64,000 bases of DNA from Mytilinidion resinicola (Eukaryota; Ascomycota; Dothideomycetes; Mytilinidiales; Mytilinidiaceae). A program made the position numbers and the translations under genes. The notes below the pieces were generated by a model. The model was not told the DNA's origin and did no database searches. It saw only the letters and a list, made by a program, of their open reading frames with translations. How positions within the stretch are numbered: the stretch's first letter is position 1; every line of letters starts with the position of its first letter. Shown here piece by piece: positions 1 to 10,159 of the stretch. The stretch covers positions 549,473-613,472 of the forward strand of contig NW_022985454.1 in NCBI RefSeq assembly GCF_010093595.1. Reading direction: 5' to 3'.

Positions 1-1345
1 TTTAATTCTAAATCTAGCAGAGCGGTTAGATAGAAGGGTACGTTATAAGGACTTGCTAGACTTTAGAACTTTAGGTATTATAAAGGAAAAAATAGAATAG
101 TATAATAACAGCCCAGCAGACAGGGTATTACTAGCTATTTATCCGAGACCCTACTACAGAATTACTTTCGGGCCGAAAGCCTTAGAAGGGGAAGTAAGTA
201 TTATAACCCGTAATATAAACCACCCGAGCGCTAAGGCACTTATAGAAATAAGTAAGTAGATAAAACTAATTATAGAGAACTAGGTTATAGAACTAAAAGG
301 GTTATATATAGAACGCATAGGAATCCTAGATTCCCCTATAGACTGCTAGTAGAGTGGAATAATCTAAGAATAGAAGTTATAAAGTAGATTAGAGTAATCT
401 AGAGGTAGATTAGGGTAATCTAGGAACTGCTTAAGAATTAGAGTAATCTAGGGATAGATTAGACTAAGCCACGGATTTTTTAGAACAGAGCTTTTATATA
501 AAGGAACGCTCCTTTATATAGATAGGAACGGTGTGTTTAACTTAAGACTTTAATACTACCTATTAAAAGTAATAACCCTGTCTTAGATCTTAATTAATTA
601 TTGCCTTACTTTTTAAAGACTATTATACCCCGATAATAACTTACCTATACCCTACCTTAGTATAAAACACTTAGAAGGTATAGAAAAGACAACCTGTTAT
701 ATTATACTAAATATAGGCTAAAAAAAACACTATAGTATAGCCTAAGTAGGCGTAATAAACTTTATAAGCTTATAGTAAAGGTATTATAGCTAGCTATATA
801 ATATAAAGGCGAATCGGAAGAATTCTATAGGCGTATAAGGCGTAGTATAATCTAGGATAAATATAAAAAAAAGTAGAAAAAGGAATAAAAAGCCTACTAT
901 AAAAAACTATACTAAAAACCTTTAATACTAGCACTTAATACTAAATAAAGCAAATAATAAAAGGCACTATATAAAGAACTTATAAAGGTAGAAAGTATAA
1001 TTATTATAAACCTATAAATAAAGTATATAGGGCTTAATAGTTACCTTTACTATATAAAAGTGCCCGGCTACCTAATACTAGTATACTCTTGCGGGTATAG
1101 CCTCTAATCCCTAAAATATATTATAATAAGTTGCGGAAGATATATTAAAGGCAGGGGTAAGCTATTTTAGAAGGCTAAAATAAGGACGTATAAATAGCTC
1201 TATAAAAGCTAGAAAAAAAAAAAGCTATAGCCTAATAGCTTTTCTAAAGAATAGACCTTCTACTATACTTTTTAGTAGCTAAAGAAATAGTAAAGGCGGA
1301 AATATAGGTATTCCACCTTCTATAACTTTATATAACTATATATAC
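1..1345 (+). mobile_element. RIP-decayed 3' end of a non-LTR (LINE/Tad1-like) retrotransposon
   Basis: The stretch is strongly AT-rich with TpA steps and repeated in-frame stops. Around 1021-1190 on the plus strand one frame reads a cysteine-containing segment of the form SCG-Y-S-L-stop-S-x-K-x-III-S-C. It resembles the C-x-C-G...Q-T-x-x-H-I-I-x-x-C motif that ends many fungal LINE reverse transcriptases, if the stop is a mutated Gln and Tyr a mutated His. A Lys/Arg-rich tail follows to about 1330. The first 500 bases contain another decayed frame with no recognisable family. Copies of a GATTAGAGTAATCTAG-like word lie at about 360-460. The element is cut by the window edge. Family assignment is tentative. 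Confidence 0.4.
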
Positions 1346-1350
1346 TACGT

Positions 1351-1620
1351 ATTATTACGGTTTTAGGCAGTAGAATTGCCCTAGCTAGCTCGGGCAGGTA
1401 GGTAGAAATAATAACTAAATTTACTACGTGTTCTATAATACACGGCAGGCAGGCAGGTTAAATAATAAGACGTAGCTTAAGAAGCTATAAGAAGGCAGGG
1501 CGGCGGTCGGCAGGTATACTCCTGCTAAGGCTCGCATAGGCCCTTATAATAAGGCCTCTCGCCGGGTCCTAATATTACGTGTTACGCTGTGTAGTAAGCT
1601 TTACTATTTAAGCTATAATA
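1351..1620 (-). repeat. 3' LTR of the Gypsy element (RIP-mutated copy)
   Basis: This copy aligns over its length with 8690-8959. Nearly all differences are C-to-T or G-to-A in this copy. The inferred original ends are TGTCACGG and CCGTGACA, an inverted pair; here they read TATTACGG and CTATAATA. Confidence 0.88.
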
Positions 1621-4321
1621 GTACTCCCCTTCTTACGGCCGAACTCTATTAAGGCCTAAGAACCGGGCTTTTTAGGGTAACGGCGATGGAACAACCGGAT
1701 AGCTTCCTTAGCATATTCTAGATAGTTAGCGGGCTCTTCTATAACTTTGTTATATCCGGTCCACTTTACTGTATACTTTAGGCGGGGGCGGCTATAACCG
1801 CGACGCTCCTATTAAGAGTTAACAATTTCCTTAACTTCCTACTCCTCTAAGCCTTCGACTTTAACTAGCAGCGGTGGTTCTTAATACTGGCCGGGCAGCG
1901 GATTATTTGCAGCAGGTTTTAGTAAACTAATATAGAAGATATTATAGTTGTATATACTCTTTAGTAAAGTTAGGCGGTATATATAAGGGCTAACGACCTT
2001 TTCTATATAGAATAGTCTAAGATTCTTCTAATCTAGCTTTTTTTAGAAGCGGAGGGTTTTAATATTTTTAGTATTTAACTATACTAAGTTATTAACTTAA
2101 TAGTTATAAGTAGGGCAATAGTTATAGTTTATATTATCCTTATATTAGGCACGGAAGGCAGTAAGTTTAGACTTTAGATATTCTAGAATCTTTTCTATAT
2201 ACTTAGTAAAGCGCTTAGTATTTCTAGTAGGCGGGCGAGTTAATAGTTTAACCGGCTTAAAACCTAAATATAGGTAAAAGCTATAGTTTATAAAAAAAAA
2301 AGGAAGATATAAATACTTTTAGAATTTATAGTATTAATTAATAGTTTAGCTAAAAGTAGCTATTTAGCCTAGTTATCCTATAAATAGAATATATATACTT
2401 ATAAGTACTATTCTAGAATAGTATTAGCTTTTTTAGTTTAGCTATTAGTTTTAGAGTAGTATATAGTTAATAGTAGGCAGTTAATTCTTAGGCAGCTAGT
2501 TAGGTATTTCTAGAATTTAGCTATAAACTAGGGCCCTTAGTTAGATATAATAAAGGCAGGCAGGCTATATAGTTTCTAGATATTTTTTAGGAAAAGTTTT
2601 ATAATATTTTCCGTATTATAGGTTTCTTTATAGGTAAAGAAGTGTTTTATTTTAGTTAGGCGGTCTACTATAATAAAAATTATATTATACTTTCCGCTAT
2701 ATAGTAGGTATATAATAAAATCTATTAATATATTATACTAAGCTTTCTTAGGAATAGGCAGCAGCTTTAGAATACTTTAGTAGGCTTTTTATAATAAAGT
2801 AGTTCTTTTATATATCTAGTAGTTTCTAACTTAATAGTTTATATAAAGTAGTATTCTAGGCTAGTAGTAACTGCGGGCTATTAGGCTATATATTTTAGAT
2901 CTTTTAGAGTAGCTAGTAATAGTATTCCTATAGTATATATATAGAAGTTCTACTTTTAGTTTATTATAGTTAGGTATATATAGGCAGTTTTAATAGTATA
3001 GGTATTTACCTTTTTTTTAGTATTTAGCTAATATAAGCTTTATATAATAGTAGTGTTTTTTTTCTAAAGCTTTTAGAACTAATAGCAGGATAAAGTCTTT
3101 TTTATATACTATTTTTAGCAAGGCGGTAATTATAGAGGGTAGTTCTATATTTCTTTTAGTTTTTTATTTATTTTATAGAGTATTATCTAGGAAAGTTAGT
3201 AATAAGCCTTTTTACCGGGTTTTTATAGGTGCTAGAGCTATTATTTTAGCTTTATTTTTAAAGGTTACTTTTCTTATAGTTTTCTTTTCTATTTTATTTT
3301 TAAAGTTTAATTTTTTTAGAATTATCTAGCTTTAGTAGCGGAAATATTTATTCTTTTTTTTAGGCAGATTTTCTAACCTTCTAGTTAGAAAATTAGGCTT
3401 TACCCTAAGTTTTCCGGGTTAATATATAATTTTAAAGTTAAAATAGAATAGGAATTTAAACTAGCAGGCCTAGCGGCGGTTTAGTAGTTTTATTATTATA
3501 AAGTACTCTAGATTATAGTAGTTAGTAATAACTTTAATAGGTAAAGCAGCGCTTTTAAGCTTTAGTCTCTATTTTTTAAAGTATTAAATAATAGTAAGCA
3601 GTTTTTTATTATATATTTTATAGTTATATTCTATAACTAAGTACTTCTTTAAAAAAAATATAATAGGGCGCAGGATTCTATTATTTCTATACTATAATAA
3701 AACGCTAGCTAAAATATAATTAGATATATTTATTTCTATAATAATAGGCTTATTCTAGTTAAATAGTACTAGAATAGGTGCAAAGGTAAAGGCTTTTTTT
3801 AATTTAGTAAAAGCTTTCTAATAGGCAGTATTCTATATAAAGGCAACGCCCTTTTTTATTAGGTATACTAGTAAAGTAATAATTTTTAAGAAGTTTCTAA
3901 TAAATTAGTAGTAAAAGTTTCTAAATCCTATAAAAGCTTATATATTAGTTAGGTAAGTTAGTATCTCCTAGTTTATTATAGCTTTAATCTTCTCTAGGTT
4001 TATTTACAGGCCGTTAGCTCCTATAATAATACCTAGGAATATTATTTCTTTAGTAAAGAACTTATATTTCTTAATTTTTATATAGAGTTCTGCTTTTTAT
4101 AGCAGTTTTAGTATAGTATAGATATACTCTAAGTATTTAGTTTAGTTCCGGCTATAAATTAGAATATTATCTAGGTAGGTAGTATAGAAAATATTAAGAT
4201 GCTTTTATAGAATATTATTTATAAATTATTAGAATATTATAGGGGCTTTAGTAAGCCTAAATAGTATTACTAAGGTTTTAAATAGTTCTAGTTAGGTTTA
4301 GAATATAGTAAGCTATTCTTA

Positions 4322-4373
4322 ACGTATTCTATAAGCGAGCCGTCTACCTAAGTAAGCCGTCCACTTTATTATA
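4322..4373 (+). repeat. Left terminal inverted repeat of the pogo/Fot1 element
   Basis: It pairs with the reverse complement of 6113-6164 over about 52 bp; the core GCCGTCTACCTAAGTAAGC is shared exactly. Confidence 0.9.
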
Positions 4374-4619
4374 AAAACGCGACGCGTTAACTTCTAACTA
4401 CTATACGTCGATAATATAACGTGCAATTAATATAAAATAAAGGTCGAATATATATAGCTATCGCAGCAATTAATCGACAGCAATTTATAAGCGAACGGCG
4501 CGCTATTATAATATATAACGTCCCCAGAAGTATACTTCGAAATCGACGCGCTGGAATAACCCTACAACGCGATTTTAAGCCTAATTTAAAAAAGCTTTTA
4601 AAGCTAGAGAAATTAGTTA

Positions 4620-6093
4620 TTACTTAATATATACTTAACCTAGATTTGCGAGGATTTCCGCCTAGCTTATATACTATACGAGAGATGGCCAATAAATTAC
4701 TAACTAAGCGCGCCGCCGGCTAAATTAGCAAGAACTGGCTAGAAAACTTTATTAAGCAAACACCTAAGCTTAAAACATAATTTAATCGAAAGTATAACCG
4801 TTAAAAAGCTCTATATAAGGATCTAAAAGCTATTAGTAATTAGTTTAAGCTTATACGTAATATAAAAGCAAAGTATAGTATTTTAGATAAAAATATATAC
4901 AACTTTAATAAAGCCGGCTTTTAAATAGGTATTATCTTAATAGGCGTAGTTATAATAGGCTTTAAGCGCCGTAATTATCTAAAATCTATATAGCTAGGCA
5001 ATCGCGAATAGATAATAATAATCTAAGGTGTTAATACCTATAGATAGGCTATTCTACTATTTATTATTTTTATAGGTATATACCACCTTTCTATATAGTA
5101 TAAGGGTAATAATATACTACTAGATTAGGTTATAGCAGTAAGTAATAATAGCTGGATAACAAATAAGCTTAGTATTACCTGGCTATACTATTTTAATACG
5201 CATATAAAAGATCGTATAATAGGTATACACCGGCTGCTAATTATTAATAGCTATAAAAGCTATATTTTACTCGAATTCCAATAGATTTATAAGGAGAATA
5301 ATATTATTACTCTCTATATACCAGCGTATTTATTGCACCTGCTATAGCCGCTTAATATTAGCTGCTTTACGCTAATAAAAAAGGCGTATAGGCGCTAAAT
5401 TAAGGACTTAGTGCGCTACTATATTAACTATATTACTAAGCTAAAGTTCCTGCTAGTATTTAAAGTAGCTTTCTATAGCTTAATTATAAAGAGTAATATT
5501 TGCGCAGGCTTTTAAAGTGCAGGCCTTATACTACTTAATCTAGAAGCAGTGCTATTAAAGCTTAATATTAGGCTCCGTATACTATTACCTCCGCCTGCCG
5601 CTATAGAGGCTCTATAGGAATTAAAAACACTAAGCAACGCTTTTAAGCTAGGCTTTTAATTAGCTTTAATTTATAAACGCATTTAAATATATTAAAATAG
5701 CTTGCTTATAGCTATTTTTAACTCGCTTAATAGCCTTTCTAAAGGTGCTAAAAGTATAATATATTAAGCTGCGCTGCTGCGCGATACTATTACTAGCCTT
5801 TAAAAGGCAAATAAAGCTGCTATAAAGCGTAAGGCGCGTAAAAAAAAGCGTATTTAGAGGGAAGAAACTCTAATAATAGAAGCAGGCTTTTAAATAGCTG
5901 CTTAACAGCTTAAGAAAAACGCTTAAAGTAAAAAGTAGTAAAATAAAGCAGGCTTTAATAGAATCGTGCGGCGCTATAGGCGCTGCAGTAAGTTAGGGCA
6001 TAATATTCGTACGTGTAAAAACGATGCAAAGGTTGCTATAGATTAGGCTATAAGTTATATATAGTTAATATCTATTAGCGTTATAGAGTAATT
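4620..6093 (+). pseudogene. Fot1/pogo-type DDE transposase, inactivated by RIP
   Basis: One plus-strand frame shows, in order: a CENP-B-like DNA-binding segment (RGFPPSLYTIREMANKLL, then KNWLENFIKQTP), a first catalytic block IYNFNKAGF where Fot1 proteins have FDE, a second block LLIINSYKSY where they have DGH, a LLQPLNISCF segment, and a C-terminal CCHC knuckle (C-SKLG-H-NIRT-C). The catalytic Asp codons now read Asn and the Gly reads Ser, all by G-to-A, and many Gln/Trp codons are stops. The start codon cannot be placed. This is a typical RIP victim, not a working gene. Confidence 0.88.
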
Positions 6094-6112
6094 AACGTTT
6101 AAGGCAGGTTTT

Positions 6113-6164
6113 TATAATAAAGTAGATAGCTTACTTAGGTAGACGGCTTATTTATAGAATACGT
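6113..6164 (-). repeat. Right terminal inverted repeat of the pogo/Fot1 element
   Basis: It is the inverted partner of 4322-4373 and is followed directly by the TA target duplication at 6165-6166. Confidence 0.9.
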
Positions 6165-8689
6165 TAACTTTTTTTTATATATAGGTTATTAAAGGTAGAT
6201 ATAATATTAATTTTTATAAAGTACTTTATCCCCTTTAGGTTATTTAAGGTTTCTTTTATTAATAGTAGTAAGTAGCAGTTCTTAACTATTATAGTATTTA
6301 GCGCTCGGTAGTTAATATAAAAGCGAAGGCCTTTTCTAGGCTTTTTTATAAATAATATAGGTAATATAGCAGGTAAAAAGCTAGGGCGGATAAATCCTTT
6401 CTTTAGATTATCTACTACCTATTTTTTTAAAGCTATTAGCTTATTATAGAATATTAGGTATAAGGGTTTAAAAAAGGGTGTTTTTCCTTTTTTTAACTTA
6501 ATTTTATAGTTATATAGGCAGTATAGTAGCAGGTAGTTAGCGTTTTTAGGTAAAAAAATATTAGTAAACTTTTATAGTTTTTTAGGCAGGCGGTTTAGGT
6601 TAAAGCCCTTTTTTTTAGATAGAATATAGTTAATATTATCTAGTAATATAGAAAAAAGTTTATATTTTTTTTATAGGTAGGCGCTATATATATATAAGGA
6701 AACGGGTGCTATATTTTTCCTTTTTAGGTTTTTTAGTGCAGGCGGCAGGTACTCTAGGCAGTTCTTTTTTAGAATATTAGTAATTTCTTATATATATATT
6801 ACTTTTTACAGTATATTATAGTATTTATAATAGTACTAGCTTATAAACTATAGTATATTACGGGACTAGTCTAGTATAGGATTATATAGGCATAGCTATA
6901 GAATTCCTAGAATAATCGGGTAATAACTTAGTTTAGTTACCTCTATTTAAATAGTTTCTAAATATTTATTTATCTATAATTAAACCTAAATAGTATAGGT
7001 TACTTTACCTACTTTAGAATTGCCTTTATTAGCTAGTTCTAGGTAAAAAGGGTACTTAAGCGGAATTATTAGGATATAGTAATACTTTACCTAGTTTTTA
7101 TTAACTAGCGCTTTTTTTTTTATAGCTACTATTAATTATACTATACGCTAGAATACTTTACCCTAGTATTCTAAATATATAGGTATAATTAATAGGTTAG
7201 CTTTTATAACCTATTTTTTTTTAATAGTTATTTCTTAGATAGCAGCAGTAAATACTTATATAGTACGCGGTATATAAGCCTAGCTATAACCTATATTAGG
7301 CTTAATTCTTTTATTAAAGTAGAAAATAGGAAAAAAGTAGGTTTTAGTAGTATCCGGGTTCTATATTTAGTAAAGAGCGGTAAAAGGCTTTAAAAGAACG
7401 CGTTTTTATAAATAGGGCAGGAGCGGATAAAGCGTTTATTAGGCTAAAAATAGTTATAAATAAAGTGTTTTTTAGATCTATAATAGTAATATTCCTTTTT
7501 TTTATATTAAGTTAAGCAACCTTTTAAAAAATTTATTAGGTCTCTAGAAACTTCTGTAATTTTTATAGCGCTGGATGCTTTTAGTAATAACTAGGGTATA
7601 GCAGTTTATATTTCTATAGGAACAGGTGTTTTCTAATAGGTTTAATTTATATTAGTATATATTTTTAGGGTTATAGTAGTAGATATTTTATATTATTTAT
7701 AGTAGTTATCTAGGTTTTAAAAAAACTTTATAAATATATAGTACTCCCTGCTAGGGGGTTTATAGTAGAGTAGTATTCCCTTTAGTTTATAGTTAATAGC
7801 TTTTTCTAAAAAGGTTAGTAAAGCTTTTTTAGAGAGCTTTCCTTTTAAAGCTAGGTATTAGAATTTAGTAAGAAAAATACTAAATTCTTTATTATTCTAG
7901 CGGAGGCGGAATAGTTTAGTGCAGAAGTTATAGACTTAGTTAGGGTTTCTATATACTTATTCTAAAAGTTCTAGAATAGCTTTAAAATTAGGTAGTTAAC
8001 AGTTTCCTTTTATAATATATAGCAGGACTTAGGCGTATAGGTTTCCACTTAGATAACTATTTATATAGAATATTTAGCTTTAGGGGTTAGGAAAGCAGTT
8101 TTAGTTAACAGTTATTTTCTTATAGATTTAAGAAAGGAAGCGGCGGAGGTCCTTTTAGTTACCCGTAAACTTATTAGGGTCGGGTTATTTCTTAGAAAGC
8201 CGGGCAGGGGTGGTAGATGTGTTAGAAGTAGACGGAGGCGTTCGTGCTGCATTAGCTGTGTTTCCTTTAGTTGGTACTTGCAGCATCGGGGTTTGCGGGG
8301 CGGTGCGGACGGTAGGTGTAGCTATATTAATTGCTCTCTGTCTCTTAGCAAGGGCTAAAGCTAGTTTATCCGTAAGCTCCTTTATCTCTTCCTTCTGGTA
8401 TTCACGGACAGCTTATAATTATGCCTTTAGTTGGTCGCTCTGTTGTTTATATTCCTTAATTTCCAATTCCAGGGCTTGTATGCGGAGTGCGGCTTGGTGG
8501 TTTTTAGTAAGGCTTTCCTGGGCGGTATCGACATATTTGTATATTTGGCGGCAGTACTCGTACTATTCGTGTACGTGGTTAGTAACATGGGCGGCGAACG
8601 CGGATTCGCTGTCCGGCAGGACTAGGGGGAAAGGGTAGGACATCAGGTCGGCGGTGCAGGTAGATAGCTAGGTGGGTAAGGAGCTACGT

Positions 8690-8959
8690 AATATCACGGT
8701 CTCGGGCGGCAGGATTGCCCTAGCTAGCTCGGGCAGGTAGGTAGAAGTAATAACTAAATTCACTACGTGTTCTATAATGCACGGCAGGCAGGCGGGTTGA
8801 ATAACAAGACGTAGCTTAAGGAGCTACAAGGAGGCAGGGCGGCGGTCGGCAGGTATACTCCTGCCAAGGCTCGCATAGGCCCTTGCAACAAGGCCTCTCG
8901 CCGGGTCCTAACATCACGTGTTACGCTGTGCAGCAAGCTTCACCGTTCAAGCCGTGACA
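8690..8959 (-). repeat. 5' LTR of the Gypsy element (nearly unmutated copy)
   Basis: This copy is GC-richer than its partner and ends in an intact CCGTGACA. It keeps Cs and Gs where the left LTR has T and A, so RIP hit the two LTRs very unequally. On the minus strand it is the promoter-side LTR, directly upstream of the Gag remnant. Confidence 0.88.
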
Positions 8960-8966
8960 TTACGTG

Positions 8967-9137
8967 TCTCTACACGTGATGCTATACGCGAGGCTGTACG
9001 TGATGCTATACACGAGGCCGTACGTAATGCTATATGCGAGGCCGTATGTGAGCTTATACGTAAGCTTGTACGTAAGTTTATACGTGAACTTATACGTGAG
9101 TTTATATATAAGCTCGTATATAAGACTATATAAATTA
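8967..9137. repeat. Degenerate 12-bp tandem array
   Basis: About 13 units of 12 bp follow each other, of the type CGTGATGCTATA, CGCGAGGCTGTA, CGTAAGCTTGTA. Since 12 is a multiple of 3, both strands stay open here and give artefactual repetitive ORFs of alternating charged and hydrophobic residues. Confidence 0.8.
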
Positions 9138-9184
9138 GTATAGCTATACAGCCTTTCTGTTCTACGGCGCATTCTTTCCAATTT

Positions 9185-9262
9185 ATGCAGCCGTATATAC
9201 AGCTGTACGTAAGCTTATACGTAAGCTTGTATATAAGGCTATATATAAGGCTATATAAATCG
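9185..9262. repeat. Second 12-bp tandem array
   Basis: About six units of the CGTAAGCTTATA / TATAAGGCTATA type have the same 12-bp period as the neighbouring arrays. Confidence 0.75.
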
Positions 9263-9539
9263 GTATAATGTAATTGCTTGTGTTGTACATGGCCGCATTT
9301 GGAGAGAGCATTCGGAATTAATAAGCAAGTTAAGCGAGCGAATCGGAGGCTACGGAGCAGCCCTCCAAGCCAATTAGAAGGTGGTGAAGCGATAGGGGGG
9401 GAGGGGGTGTACGTGTAGTGAAAAGGGGGTGTATATCTAGGAATTAGGGGGTGTACGATTAGCCTTCCCCTTTCTAAATCTTTTTATTTAACCTTTAATA
9501 ACTTAATATATAATAGATATATTTTAGTAATTTTTTTAT

Positions 9540-9547
9540 ATTCCTAA
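9540..9547. repeat. Left 8-bp target-site duplication of the MULE dimer
   Basis: ATTCCTAA directly precedes the outer terminal sequence GGGCGCTGCTAAAT. The same eight bases follow the other end at 15988-15995. Confidence 0.8.
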
Positions 9548-9744
9548 GGGCGCTGCTAAATATACACCCTATATTTACTCGGTGTACACCCCTTTTCTAC
9601 TCCGTATACACCCTTCTTACATCTAATCTTCTAATTAGTCTAAAGGGCTTAAAGGAAGCTCCGGCGCTTAATTCTCACGCGCATTTATATAAAATAGGAA
9701 GGCTGTACAGCCTTACTATTTTATTATACATTCTTACCGTTTCC

Positions 9745-9845
9745 GTAAGGCTATATATATAGGCCAGCTATACGTAAGGCCTTACGTAAGGCCGTATATA
9801 AGGCCGTACGTAAGGCCGTATATAAGGCCGTATATAAGGCTACTT
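9745..9845. repeat. 12-bp subterminal array of MULE copy 1
   Basis: About seven units of the CGTATATAAGGC / CGTACGTAAGGC type lie about 200 bp inside the left terminus. The same array recurs at the equivalent place in copy 2. Confidence 0.82.
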
Positions 9846-10159
9846 ATAGCAAGGCTGTGCAGTATACCTATTTTACTATATATACTTCCCGTTTCCTACA
9901 GTGTATATAGGCCGTTATATTGCTACCTACGTGCCTATATACCTATAAGCATGCCAAAACAGTTAAATCCTTACCTTATTACGGCCTCTCTGCATTAAAC
10001 CTGGCCCCTCTACATTGCCGCCGCGCCTTCCTAGCTATCCTAATCCATTAACCCCTCTATATACTGCTTATATAATGCTATCTAACGTTGGAGCTCCTTA
10101 TAAGGAAGCAGCGCTGGCGCTGCCTAAGGCTAAGGAGCTAGCTAAGGCTAAGGAGCTAG

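Larger units (their letters stand above)
4322..6164 (+). mobile_element. pogo/Fot1-type DNA transposon nested in the Gypsy element
   Basis: The element is 1,843 bp with terminal inverted repeats of about 52 bp (4322-4373 and 6113-6164) that start ACGTATTCTATAA and differ at a few sites, mostly C/T or G/A. It is flanked on both sides by TA (4320-4321 and 6165-6166), the target duplication of Tc1/mariner-pogo elements. Gypsy reverse-transcriptase sequence continues on either side, so this insertion is younger than the Gypsy element. Length, repeat size and the encoded transposase fit the Fot1/Pot2 group of ascomycetes. Confidence 0.92.
1640..8640 (-). pseudogene. Decayed gag-pol of the Gypsy chromovirus
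   Basis: On the minus strand, 8640-8130 reads as a Gag start: a coiled coil rich in Gln, Glu and Lys, then a PDPNKFTG motif followed by an Arg/Leu-rich segment, as in fungal Gypsy Gag. Further on, YLDNILIYS at 4177-4151 is the YLDD catalytic motif of reverse transcriptase with one G-to-A change, followed by the FLG...G segment near 4060. Around 2680-2640 the frame reads an integrase core with VDRLTK. Near 1790-1690 a chromodomain-like W-x-GYN...[10 protein letters not shown] stretch closes the polyprotein. Many TAG/TAA codons sit where Gln or Trp is expected, so no functional protein can be made. The frame is interrupted by the pogo insertion inside the reverse transcriptase. Confidence 0.85.
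1351..8959 (-). mobile_element. Ty3/Gypsy LTR retrotransposon (chromovirus), RIP-mutated, split by a nested DNA transposon
   Basis: Two direct repeats of about 270 bp (1351-1620 and 8690-8959) bound the element. The order of coding remnants shows it runs on the minus strand: Gag near 8640, then reverse transcriptase, integrase and a chromodomain near 1690-1790. A purine-rich tract just inside the left LTR (about 1621-1635, read on the minus strand) fits the polypurine tract. The word TACGT lies just outside each end (1346-1350 and 8961-8965); it is a possible 5-bp target duplication, although the right one sits one base off the LTR end. Without the 1.85-kb insertion at 4320-6166 the element is about 5.8 kb, normal for this group. 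Confidence 0.9.
8960..9457 (-). mobile_element. Short MULE-related relic
   Basis: Positions 9286-9400 match, with divergence, the start of the transposase gene and inner end of the MULE copies downstream: GGAGAGAGCATT followed by AAGCGAGCGAATCGGAGG. After that come three GGGTGTAC-like words (about 9410-9457), as in the MULE terminal repeats. The left part consists of 12-bp tandem units (see separate entries). No transposase body is present, so this is either a deletion derivative or a non-autonomous relative. Its left end merges with the edge of the Gypsy LTR and could not be fixed. Confidence 0.55.

Noticed and set aside
8210..8638. 142-codon plus-strand ORF beside the right LTR
   Set aside because: It is the antisense shadow of the Gypsy Gag coiled coil, which reads convincingly on the minus strand.
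8918..9181. Overlapping repetitive ORFs on both strands encoding helical repeats
   Set aside because: They arise from the 12-bp tandem array, whose period is a multiple of three; no start context or family supports a protein.
8967..9262. CRISPR-like regular repeats
   Set aside because: The units are contiguous 12-mers without spacers, in a eukaryotic genome with MULE sequences.
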